NCBI RefSeq assembly: GCF_900078305.2
Contig: NZ_LT546026.1
Coordinates: forward strand, 237,757-301,756
Reading direction: 5' to 3'
From: Corynebacterium bouchesdurhonense
GTDB lineage: Bacteria > Actinomycetota > Actinomycetes > Mycobacteriales > Mycobacteriaceae
DNA length: 64,000 nt
In this document: piece after piece, positions 16,739 through 23,993 of the stretch
Numbering within the stretch: position 1 is the first letter of the stretch
Layout of the letters: each line of letters starts with the position of its first letter
Notes under the pieces: model-generated
The model's input: only the letters and a program-made list of their open reading frames with translations
Told to the model about the DNA's origin: nothing
The model's database searches: none
Program-made: the position numbers and the translations under genes

Positions 16739-18271
16739 GTGCCCGCCTTCCTCCGCTTTCTTCTCGCCGCCCTGTCTGGGTGGCTCGTCTATTTCTCGTA
16801 CGAGCCGCACGGCCACTGGGCGGCCGGCATCGCCGGCACGGCTATGTTCTTCCTCAGCCTCGTGCCGTGGCCGGGCGAGGGACGGGAACTGCCCACGGCC
16901 CGCCTCGGCGCCCTCCTCGGCTTCACCCACGCGCTCACCTGCTACCTGTTCCTCTTGCCGTGGATCGGGGAGTTCGTCGGAGCGATGCCCTACATCGCGC
17001 TGTCGGTCTTCCTAGCGCTGTACGGCATCCTCACCGGCGTGCTCGGAGTGCTCGCCGCGCGCCTGCCGTGCGGGTACCTGGGCTTGCCGCTGCTCTTGGT
17101 GGCCGTCGAGTTCCTCCGCTCGTCCTTCCCGTTCGGCGGTTTCGCCTGGGTGCGCCTGGCGTGGGGGCAGATCAACGGGCCGCTGGCCAACCTCGCCGCG
17201 TGGGGCGGCCCTGCACTGGTGACTGCTGCGGCCGCACTGACGGCAGCCGGCGCCGTGGGCGCGCTCACCACGCGCGGGCGCGGCGGGCGTGCGGCAGGGG
17301 TGGCTTGCCTGCTCCTGCCGCTCGCCGCGGGCGCGGCGGCCGGGCAGGGCGTGAACCTTGACTCCCGCACCGCCGGGACCGTCCGCGCCGCGGCGGTGCA
17401 GGGCAACGTGCCGAGGCTGGGGCTGGACTTCAACGCGCAGCGCCGCGCGGTGCTGGATAACCACGCCGCGGAGACGCGCCGACTCGCCGAGGACGCGAGG
17501 GCGGACAACCGCCCGCTGGACCTGGTGTTCTGGCCCGAAAATGCCTCGGACGTGAACCCGTTCACCAGCGCCGAGGCCGCCAGCATCATCACCTCGGCGG
17601 TGCGGGAGGTGGGTGCCCCCACGCTCGTCGGCACGATCACCCGCGGGGAGTCGGGGGAGCACAACACCGCCGTGGTGTTCAACCCGGACGGCACGGCGGG
17701 AGACGCCCACAACAAGCGCTTCCTCCAACCGTTCGGTGAGTACATGCCCATGCGCGATTTCTTCCGGCACTTCTCGGCCATGGTGGATCTGGCGGGCAAT
17801 TTCAAGCCAGGCGACGATGACGGCGTGGTGCGGATGGGCGGCGTCCGCGTGGGCGTAGCCACCTGCTACGAGGTGGCGGAGGACGCCGCGTACCGCATGG
17901 CGGTCAAGGGCGGCGCCCAGCTGCTCACCACGCCCACCAACAACGCCACGTTCGGCTTCGCCGACATGAGCTACCAGCAGCTGGCCATGAGCCGGATGCG
18001 CGCCATCGAGCTGGATCGTGCGGTGGTTGTGGTGGCCACCTCGGGTATCTCGGCGATGGTGCACCCAGATGGGACCGTCTCACAACACACCGGGATCTTC
18101 GAGGCGGCCCACTTGGTGGAGGACTTGCCGCTGCGCGAGACCCTCACCCCGGCGGCTCGCTTCGGCGCGGCCGCCGAATGGGCGCTGGTGCTGGCCGGTA
18201 TCGCGGTCGCTCTCGGTGCGGTCGTCGCAACGCGCCGCGGGTATGCTGCTAGCGGAACCCGGGCGCGCTAA
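16739..18271 (+). CDS. lnt: Apolipoprotein N-acyltransferase
   Basis: Lnt N-acylates the lipidated cysteine of lipoproteins at the outer face of the membrane. The 510-residue protein has about eight N-terminal membrane segments, a nitrilase domain with the catalytic triad (Glu in FWPENASD near 267, Lys in NKRFLQPFGEYMP near 326, Cys in ATCYEVAED near 376) and a final C-terminal helix. The GTG start abuts the fxsA stop. In M. tuberculosis the equivalent is fused to Ppm; here they are separate and adjacent. Confidence 0.93.
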   Translation: MPAFLRFLLAALSGWLVYFSYEPHGHWAAGIAGTAMFFLSLVPWPGEGRELPTARLGALLGFTHALTCYLFLLPWIGEFVGAMPYIALSVFLALYGILTGVLGVLAARLPCGYLGLPLLLVAVEFLRSSFPFGGFAWVRLAWGQINGPLANLAAWGGPALVTAAAALTAAGAVGALTTRGRGGRAAGVACLLLPLAAGAAAGQGVNLDSRTAGTVRAAAVQGNVPRLGLDFNAQRRAVLDNHAAETRRLAEDARADNRPLDLVFWPENASDVNPFTSAEAASIITSAVREVGAPTLVGTITRGESGEHNTAVVFNPDGTAGDAHNKRFLQPFGEYMPMRDFFRHFSAMVDLAGNFKPGDDDGVVRMGGVRVGVATCYEVAEDAAYRMAVKGGAQLLTTPTNNATFGFADMSYQQLAMSRMRAIELDRAVVVVATSGISAMVHPDGTVSQHTGIFEAAHLVEDLPLRETLTPAARFGAAAEWALVLAGIAVALGAVVATRRGYAASGTRAR

Positions 18272-18274
18272 GCG

Positions 18275-18304
18275 CCCGCATGAACGATGCCCGCATGAAC
18301 GATG
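18275..18304 (+). repeat. 15-bp tandem duplication in the ppm leader
   Basis: CCCGCATGAACGATG occurs twice in direct succession just before the ppm ribosome binding site. It creates two extra in-frame ATG codons upstream (MNDARMNDEG), which could mislead start calling. Confidence 0.85.
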
Positions 18305-18318
18305 AAGGAGCACCCGCT

Positions 18319-19209
18319 GTGGCGAACTCAACCCTGGTGATCATCCCAACCTACAACGAGGTGGAAAACCTGCCGCTCATTGTCGGCCGGGTTCTGGATT
18401 CCGCCCCGGAGGTGGACATCCTGGTGGTGGACGACAACTCGCCGGACGGTACCGGGGCGAAGGCGGACGAGCTGGCAGGCCGGCACGCAGAGGTGCACGT
18501 ACTGCACCGCGAGGGCAAGGAGGGCCTGCTGGCCGCCTACCGCGCGGGCTTTGAGTGGGGCCTGGAGCGCGAGTATCAGGTGCTCTGCCAGATGGACGCC
18601 GATGGTTCGCACGCCCCTGAGGAGCTGGCGAAGCTGCTGCGCGCGATCGAGGAGGGCGCGGATGTGGCCATCGGTTCCCGCTACGTGGACGGCGGAAAGA
18701 CTGTGAACTGGCCGTGGTACCGTCGCGCCCTTTCGCAGGGCGGCAACCGCTACATCGGCCTCGTGCTCGGCGGCGGCGTCAACGACATGACCGCGGGCTA
18801 CCGCGCGTTCCGCCGCGAGGTGCTGGAGGATCTGGACCTGGATTCGCTGTCTGCCAAGGGTTACATCTTCCAGGTGGAGATCGCGCACCGGGTGGTGGAG
18901 GAGGGCTTCGACGTCCGCGAGGTGCCCATCACTTTCGAGGACCGCAAGCACGGCGAGTCGAAGCTTGACGCAAGCTTCGCCGCCACCTCGCTGGCCGAGG
19001 TGACCAAGTGGGGCGTGACCGAAAAGGCCAGCGCCGCGGCCGAGCTGGCACAGGAAATGGGCGGCCTGGCGCGCTACGAGCTTGAGCGCTCGCCGCTGGC
19101 CAACACCGGCTCCGCCATCGCAAACGCGGCGAAGTTCGTCGGCGACGCCGCCACTGAGATGGCCGGCCTCGCCCGGTACGAACTCCGCCGCGCTGGTCTG
19201 GGGCGCTAA
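18319..19209 (+). CDS. ppm: Polyprenol-phosphate mannose synthase Ppm
   Basis: A GT2 enzyme that transfers mannose from GDP-mannose to polyprenyl phosphate, donor for lipomannan and protein O-mannosylation. Motifs: IIPTYNEVENLP, VVDDNSPDGT, QMDADGSHAPEE (DXD) and GSRYVDGG. I chose the GTG at 18319, 8 nt after AAGGAG, over ATGs at 18280 and 18295 that arise from the tandem duplication. At 296 residues it is longer than the catalytic core; the C-terminal region carries two similar segments, MGGLARYELERS and MAGLARYELRRA, which look like a duplicated amphipathic helix. Confidence 0.9.
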   Translation: MANSTLVIIPTYNEVENLPLIVGRVLDSAPEVDILVVDDNSPDGTGAKADELAGRHAEVHVLHREGKEGLLAAYRAGFEWGLEREYQVLCQMDADGSHAPEELAKLLRAIEEGADVAIGSRYVDGGKTVNWPWYRRALSQGGNRYIGLVLGGGVNDMTAGYRAFRREVLEDLDLDSLSAKGYIFQVEIAHRVVEEGFDVREVPITFEDRKHGESKLDASFAATSLAEVTKWGVTEKASAAAELAQEMGGLARYELERSPLANTGSAIANAAKFVGDAATEMAGLARYELRRAGLGR

Positions 19210-19241
19210 CCGCGCGCCCCGGGCGGGGGATTCAGGGGAGC

Positions 19242-19622
19242 TTAGCTTTGGCTCTCGGCCTCCGCCTGCTCCTTGGCCACGCGGGCGGCGGCGCGGCGGC
19301 GCTTACGCAGCTGGTCAAGGCGCTCTTCCAGCAGCACGTCGAGTTCCTCGATGGTGCGGCGCTCGCGCAGCATGTCCCAGTGGGTCCGCGGGGGCTTGGC
19401 GGGTTTGGCCTCTACGCCCTCGCCCTCCATGAGGGTGCCCACCTGGCCGTTCTTGCACATCCATTCCTCGGGGATCTCCGCGTCGTCGGCGAACGGCACC
19501 TCGAAGACCTCCCCGTTCGGGGTGCGGTACTTCGCCATCTGGCGGGGTGCGAGGTCGTGGTCGCGGTCCGTTTCGTAGCTCACTGCGCCCATGCGACTTC
19601 CGCGCAAAACACGATCAGCCAT
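19242..19622 (-). CDS. rbpA: RNA polymerase-binding protein RbpA
   Basis: RbpA binds the principal sigma factor and RNA polymerase and stabilises the open promoter complex. The N-terminus (MADRVLRGSRMGAVSYETD), the core zinc-ribbon-like domain around FEVPFADDAEIPEEWMCKNG and the sigma-interacting helix (RTHWDMLRERRTIEELDVLL) are intact. At 126 residues it has a slightly long Arg/Ala/Glu-rich tail. A GGAAC-N18-GTT element upstream suggests thiol/heat stress control by a SigH-type sigma factor. Convergent with ppm, as rbpA and ppm1 are in M. tuberculosis. Confidence 0.95.
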   Translation of the reverse strand: MADRVLRGSRMGAVSYETDRDHDLAPRQMAKYRTPNGEVFEVPFADDAEIPEEWMCKNGQVGTLMEGEGVEAKPAKPPRTHWDMLRERRTIEELDVLLEERLDQLRKRRRAAARVAKEQAEAESQS

Positions 19623-19675
19623 GCTGTCACAATCCCTTCAGTTCAAACGCGAGTATGGTGCGGTCGGTTTAGTAT

Positions 19676-19701
19676 AACGGCGCGCCATGCGGGTTTGTTC
19701 C
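19676..19701 (-). promoter_or_regulatory. SigH/SigR-type promoter of rbpA
   Basis: On the minus strand GGAAC (19701-19697) and GTT (19678-19676) are separated by exactly 18 nt, matching the GGAAT-N18/19-GTT consensus of SigH/SigR sigma factors. The GTT runs into TATACT, which could also serve a housekeeping promoter. It lies 54 bp from the rbpA ATG. Confidence 0.55.
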
Positions 19702-19726
19702 CCCGGTTGTACTAAGCTATGCCGCT

Positions 19727-20074
19727 GTGCTGGCCCAAGAGACGCTAACCCCGAGGCAGGCACCCGTCTGCCAGTGGTGCGGCCGCGAACTGCCGGAGCA
19801 GCAGGGTAGGGGGCGCAAGCGGAAATACTGCAGCGCCTCGTGCAAGCAGCGCGCCTACGAGCAGCGCCACAACCTGGAGTCCACGGGCATCCCGGCGGAC
19901 TCCGTGGTGCTGCGCCCGGAGCGGGTGGACGAGCTGCGCGACGAGGTATACGAGTTGAAGTGCGCGGCCGAGGATGTCCGCACGGCTGCGGCGGAGGGGG
20001 CCGACGCCCAGGAATTACGTCACCTTTGTGACGAATTAGTAGCGATAGCCAACCGGATAGAGAAATTGAGGTAG
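19727..20074 (+). CDS. Small CxxC...CxxxC zinc-finger protein, function unknown
   Basis: A 115-residue protein with four cysteines arranged as CQWCGRELP ... YCSASCKQR, a compact zinc-binding knuckle with basic residues, followed by a predicted coiled coil (RVDELRDEVYELKCAAEDVR). I do not recognise a specific family function; nucleic-acid binding is plausible. TAAGCT ends 8 nt before the GTG, suggesting leaderless expression divergent from rbpA. The downstream yceI gene follows after 7 nt, so the two probably form an operon. Confidence 0.75.
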   Translation: MLAQETLTPRQAPVCQWCGRELPEQQGRGRKRKYCSASCKQRAYEQRHNLESTGIPADSVVLRPERVDELRDEVYELKCAAEDVRTAAAEGADAQELRHLCDELVAIANRIEKLR

Positions 20075-20081
20075 TGCACTG

Positions 20082-20825
20082 ATGGCCAGGCGAGACATTA
20101 ATCAAGGCGCCGAACGAGACGCGGCCCTCCAGGCGGCCCAGCCGCGCCCGAAGAAGGGTCTCGTCATCGGCGGGTCGATCATCATCGCGCTCGCCGTGCT
20201 GGTCGCGCTCATTCCGCTCGTACTCACCATGTTCGGCAGCGGCGTGCGCACCGAGGGCATCGACGCGGGCGCGGTCCGTGAGGCCACCACGGACGTCGAC
20301 GGCACGTGGACCGTATCCAACCGCCCTGGCGCGAACGGTTCGTCCGCGGGCTTTACGTTCGATGAGGTGCTTCCCGGCGAGCGCCGCACCACATCCGGCT
20401 CCACGCAGGGCGTCAAAGGCGCCGTGGTGATCGAGTCCGGCACGATCACCTCCGGCGAGATCACGGTGGACATGACCACCATCACCACCGACAGCGACGT
20501 GCGCGACAGCAACGTCCGCCGCAAAATTTTCGAGACGGACACGTACCCCGAGGCCACCTTCACCGTTACCGAGCCAGCCGACGTCTCGCACCTGCCGGAG
20601 GACGGCACGGTGGGCCAGGTGGAGCTTACCGGCGAGCTGACCATCCACGGTCAGACCAACAGCGTCACGCACACCTTCGACGCGGTCCGCTCGGGCGACC
20701 ACCTCGTTGTTGCCGGCGACGTGCCCGTCACGCGCGCCGACTACGGCGTGGATTCGCCGGAGTTCGTCGCGGCGAAGATCGCGGACGAGGGCGAGATCAA
20801 TATCCGCCTGAACCTCACCAAATAG
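20082..20825 (+). CDS. YceI-family protein with N-terminal membrane anchor
   Basis: The 247-residue protein has a cytoplasmic N-terminus, one membrane helix (GLVIGGSIIIALAVLVALIP, about residues 26-50) and a C-terminal YceI lipocalin-like beta-barrel from about residue 75 (DGTWTVSNRPGANGS ... NVRRKIFETDTYPEATFTV ... GELTIHGQTNSVTHTF). YceI proteins bind isoprenoid lipids such as polyprenyl chains; the barrel should be outside the membrane. Confidence 0.88.
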   Translation: MARRDINQGAERDAALQAAQPRPKKGLVIGGSIIIALAVLVALIPLVLTMFGSGVRTEGIDAGAVREATTDVDGTWTVSNRPGANGSSAGFTFDEVLPGERRTTSGSTQGVKGAVVIESGTITSGEITVDMTTITTDSDVRDSNVRRKIFETDTYPEATFTVTEPADVSHLPEDGTVGQVELTGELTIHGQTNSVTHTFDAVRSGDHLVVAGDVPVTRADYGVDSPEFVAAKIADEGEINIRLNLTK

Positions 20826-20859
20826 CCGCCATATAACGTCACTTGACGCTATGGGCGGC
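20825..20859 (+). terminator. Hairpin after yceI
   Basis: GCCGCCATA (20825-20833) pairs with TATGGGCGGC (20850-20859) and the interior CGTCA-CT-TGACG extends the stem. It begins at the yceI stop codon. Confidence 0.6.
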
Positions 20860-20875
20860 AGACCCTAGTTGTCCG

Positions 20876-20889
20876 ATAATGTACATTAT
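20876..20889. promoter_or_regulatory. 14-bp AT-rich palindrome
   Basis: ATAATGTACATTAT is a perfect palindrome in an otherwise GC-rich region, between the 3' ends of convergent yceI and the methyltransferase gene. Its position downstream of both genes makes an operator role unclear. Confidence 0.4.
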
Positions 20890-20894
20890 GTAAA

Positions 20895-20936
20895 GTAACC
20901 GTGGGTGGGGCTTTCGCTTGTCGACGCCCCCGTTAC
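20895..20936. repeat. Intergenic dispersed GTCGAC element within a hairpin
   Basis: GGGGCTTTCGCTTGTCGACG plus CCCCC, flanked by GTAAC (20895-20899) and GTTAC (20932-20936). The flanks and GC arms can pair, so in this intergenic setting the element could terminate the minus-strand methyltransferase transcript. Contains an exact GCTTGTCGACGC core. Confidence 0.7.
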
Positions 20937-22234
20937 CGCCGCCCGCCCCGATGCCGCCCCACCAGCACCACCTGCGCCACGTCCAGCATCCCCAGCTGCG
21001 CCAGGGCCTCGCGCAGCGCGAGCTGCCAGGTCCACAGTCTCCGGTACACCGGGTCAAACCCATCGGCGGCGGCATCGCGCAGGTTCGCGTCGAACGTCGT
21101 CCGCTGCAGTGCCAGCGAGCGCTCCAGGTGGCGCGGCGCCCGGGTCTCCGCCACCACCCGTAGGTGCGTGTTGCGGTCGACTATCTGGGCGATCTCGGTT
21201 GGCGTCGAGAAGCAAAGGCCCGGCCATATGTACGCGCGCAAGCTCTCCAGGGCCGCCAACGCGGTGCGCGACATGGACTCCGTGGCCACGATCGTCTGCA
21301 GCGCGGCGCGGCCCCCCGGCGCAAGCGCCGCTTCAACCTCCCGCAGGTAGGCGGCCTTGCGCCGCGGCGGCAGCGTCTCGAGGTACTCCGCCGACACCAC
21401 CGCCTCGTACCCGGATCTCGCCGCGGGCTGCGCGGCCGGCACAACGCGCACGGACTCCGCCGCCCCGGCGTAGACCAGCGCCTCGCGTACCATCCGTTCG
21501 CCCACCCCCTCTGGCACCGCGCAATCCACGGTCGCACCGCGCTGAGCTGCGGCGATGGCGAGCGCGCCCCCGGCCGCCGGCTGCACGAGCAGGTGGGTGT
21601 GGGCGGTGACCCCGGCGGCGTCGAGAAGCATGCTCGCACTGCGCGACTGGGCGTCGGCGAGATCCCCCCTGCCCGCGGGCAGGGGCTCGCCGTATTCCGT
21701 CACGTCGACGAAATGGCGCGCCGGCGCACCCCGCTTCCCCGCGCCGCGGGCGAAGGATTTCACCGGGGTGCGCTCCGTGGTGGGTACCCCGGTGGCAAAG
21801 TGCCCCTGGAACGGGCTCACGCCGTCGCCGGAGTAATGGGCCACCAGCGCGGCCGGCTCCGCGCCGCCCTGCGCCGCGGGTGCGAGGTGCAGGGTCTTCG
21901 GGCGGTACTTCGCCTCGATCAGGCCCCGCAGCACCCTCACCAAGCCCGCGGACGTGGCGGTCTCCCACTCCCCGGCCAGGTAGCCCTCGGCGAGACCGAT
22001 CCACCCGCCGGCCGCAATGCGGTCGAACACTTCCGCGTGTCGCACGGTCAGGTCCGGCTCTTCCCCCTCGAAGCTGTCGAAGCGTAAGCCCGCTCTGGAT
22101 ACGGCGGCGGCGAAGGCGGCCTCCGCCCGCCGCGCGCGCAGCGCCCGCACGCTCACGCTGGGAACGGCCGCGACACCGGGCCAGGCCTCGGCGTCGATTG
22201 CCTGGAGGTGATCCGCCCGGTGCTCGCTTGCCAT
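20933..22234 (-). CDS. Cyclopropane-fatty-acyl-phospholipid synthase-like methyltransferase
   Basis: A class I SAM-dependent methyltransferase of the CFA/mycolic acid cyclopropane synthase type, 433 residues from MASEHRADHL. The N-terminal domain has GWIGLAEGYLAGEWET, typical of CFA synthases; the methyltransferase domain follows from about residue 190. The SAM-binding loop, normally hEiGCGWG, is degenerate here (HLLVQPAAGGALAIAAAQRG), and the canonical Cys is not seen. The enzyme may be diverged or modify another lipid. The start is uncertain: Met at 22246 or further upstream is possible. Confidence 0.75.
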   Translation of the reverse strand: MASEHRADHLQAIDAEAWPGVAAVPSVSVRALRARRAEAAFAAAVSRAGLRFDSFEGEEPDLTVRHAEVFDRIAAGGWIGLAEGYLAGEWETATSAGLVRVLRGLIEAKYRPKTLHLAPAAQGGAEPAALVAHYSGDGVSPFQGHFATGVPTTERTPVKSFARGAGKRGAPARHFVDVTEYGEPLPAGRGDLADAQSRSASMLLDAAGVTAHTHLLVQPAAGGALAIAAAQRGATVDCAVPEGVGERMVREALVYAGAAESVRVVPAAQPAARSGYEAVVSAEYLETLPPRRKAAYLREVEAALAPGGRAALQTIVATESMSRTALAALESLRAYIWPGLCFSTPTEIAQIVDRNTHLRVVAETRAPRHLERSLALQRTTFDANLRDAAADGFDPVYRRLWTWQLALREALAQLGMLDVAQVVLVGRHRGGRR

Positions 22235-22403
22235 CACCCGGCCCATAGTAGCGGGCCGCGGGCTTTTTCCCGGTGCGCCGCGGCGCTCGGTACGGCGCTC
22301 GGGGCCGCGCATACTAGCCCCGGCCCACTGTGACGAAAGCAACTGCTGCGCGTACTATTTGCGGCGGTACTGTACTTACGCTGCTCTCAAGGAGAACCAG
22401 ATC

Positions 22404-23858
22404 ATGGCCCAGACGCCATACCGTCCGGCAGGTAGCCGCCACCACGTAGTCATCATCGGCGCCGGTTTCGGCGGCCTGTACGCGGCGCGCGAGCTCGCGG
22501 ACGCCGACGTGGATGTGACGCTGATTAACCGCACCAACCACCACCTGTTCGCCCCGCTGCTGTACCAGGTGGCCACCGGCCTGCTCTCCTCCGGCGAGAT
22601 CGCCACCTCCGTGCGCCAGCTCACCGCCAACCAGGACAACGTGTTGGTGGTGCGCGGTGACGTGCAGGACATCGACACCGACGCGCAGGTTGTCACCGCC
22701 CTCGACGGCGGCGAGTCCTACCAGTACAGCTATGACTCGCTGATCCTCGCCGCCGGCGCCGGCCAGTCCTACTTCGGCAACGACCACTTCGCCGAGTTCG
22801 CCCCGGGCATGAAGACCCTGGATGACGCGCTGGAGATCCGCGCCCGCATCGTGGACGCGTTCGAGCGCGCCGAGCTCGCGGAGACCGCCGAGGAGCGCGA
22901 GCAGCTGCTCACCTTCGTCATCGTCGGTGCCGGCCCCACCGGTGTGGAGCTGGCCGGCCAGATCGCCGAGCTCGCCCACCGCTCCTTTGACCAGGGTCAG
23001 TTCAGCTTCAGCCCGGACATGGTCAAGATCGTGCTAGTCGACGGCATGGGGCAGGTGCTCCCCCCGTTCGGCAAGCGCCTGGGCAAGAAGGCGCAGCGCC
23101 AGCTCGAGCGCGAGGGCGTGACCGTGGTGCTCAACTCCATGGTTACCAATGTCGACGCGGACTCGGTGACCTTCAAGGACACCAAGACCGAGCAGGAGAC
23201 CACCATCCAGGCCAAGACCAAGATCTGGTCCGCCGGTGTGCAGGCGTCTCCCCTGGGCAAGATCGTGGCCGAGCAGGCGGGCGTGGAGGCCGAGCGCAGC
23301 GGCAAGGTGCCGGTGAACCCGGACTGCTCCGTGGGCGACAAGCGTAACGTCTTCGTCATCGGCGACATGATGAGCCTGAACAAGCTCCCGGGCGTGGCCC
23401 AGGTGGCCATTCAGTCCGGCGAGTACGTTGCCGGCGTGATCAAGGATGAGGTGGAAAACGGCACGTCACCGGAGAACCGCACGCCGTTCGACTACTTCGA
23501 CAAGGGCTCCATGGCCATCATCTCCCGCTTCAACGCGGTGGTGAAGATGGGCAAGGTCGAGTTCACCGGCTTCATCGGCTGGCTGATGTGGCTGTTCGTC
23601 CACGTCCAGTTCCTCCAGGGCATGCGCAACCGCGCCGTGTCCGCCTACACCTGGGCGCTCAACGTGTTCAGCAAGCGCCGCTACAACCTGGCCACCACCG
23701 ACGGCCAGCGCGACCAGCGCCTCGCCCGCGGCGAGGCCGCCCAGAAAGCCCCAGTAAGCCCCAGTAAGCTACAGCTACCCCGCACCCGCCCCGCCTCCGG
23801 CCGACAGCGTCAGCGCCCGGAGGCGGGGCGGGTTCGTGTGTGCGGAACGTCACCATAA
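22404..23858 (+). CDS. ndh: Type II NADH dehydrogenase (NDH-2)
   Basis: A single-subunit flavoprotein that passes electrons from NADH to menaquinone without pumping protons; the main NADH dehydrogenase of Corynebacterium. FAD-binding HHVVIIGAGFGGLYAAREL at residues 12-30, NAD-binding FVIVGAGPTGVELAGQ near residue 175, and the C-terminal membrane-binding region are present. The ATG at 22404 follows AAGGAG with good spacing. At 484 residues it is longer than usual: the last 30 or so residues are written across a perfect terminator stem, so the natural stop may have been lost in the duplicated GCCCCAGTAA (23752-23771). Confidence 0.92.
   Translation: MAQTPYRPAGSRHHVVIIGAGFGGLYAARELADADVDVTLINRTNHHLFAPLLYQVATGLLSSGEIATSVRQLTANQDNVLVVRGDVQDIDTDAQVVTALDGGESYQYSYDSLILAAGAGQSYFGNDHFAEFAPGMKTLDDALEIRARIVDAFERAELAETAEEREQLLTFVIVGAGPTGVELAGQIAELAHRSFDQGQFSFSPDMVKIVLVDGMGQVLPPFGKRLGKKAQRQLEREGVTVVLNSMVTNVDADSVTFKDTKTEQETTIQAKTKIWSAGVQASPLGKIVAEQAGVEAERSGKVPVNPDCSVGDKRNVFVIGDMMSLNKLPGVAQVAIQSGEYVAGVIKDEVENGTSPENRTPFDYFDKGSMAIISRFNAVVKMGKVEFTGFIGWLMWLFVHVQFLQGMRNRAVSAYTWALNVFSKRRYNLATTDGQRDQRLARGEAAQKAPVSPSKLQLPRTRPASGRQRQRPEAGRVRVCGTSP
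23784..23833 (+). terminator. Strong hairpin inside the annotated 3' end of ndh
   Basis: ACCCGCCCCGCCTCCGG (23784-23800) is perfectly complementary to 23817-23833: a 17-bp GC stem with a 16-nt loop. It precedes the ndh stop at 23856-23858. Confidence 0.75.
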
Positions 23859-23993
23859 ACGTACTACCTTTTGCTGCGCCACTCTCATACAGTAGGAGGC
23901 GAGCGGCAAGCGCTTTGAAATAATGTGAATGGGAATGGGTAAGCGCAGCCGCCGGAACACTTCAATCACCATAAAGTGAAGGACCGTGCAACT

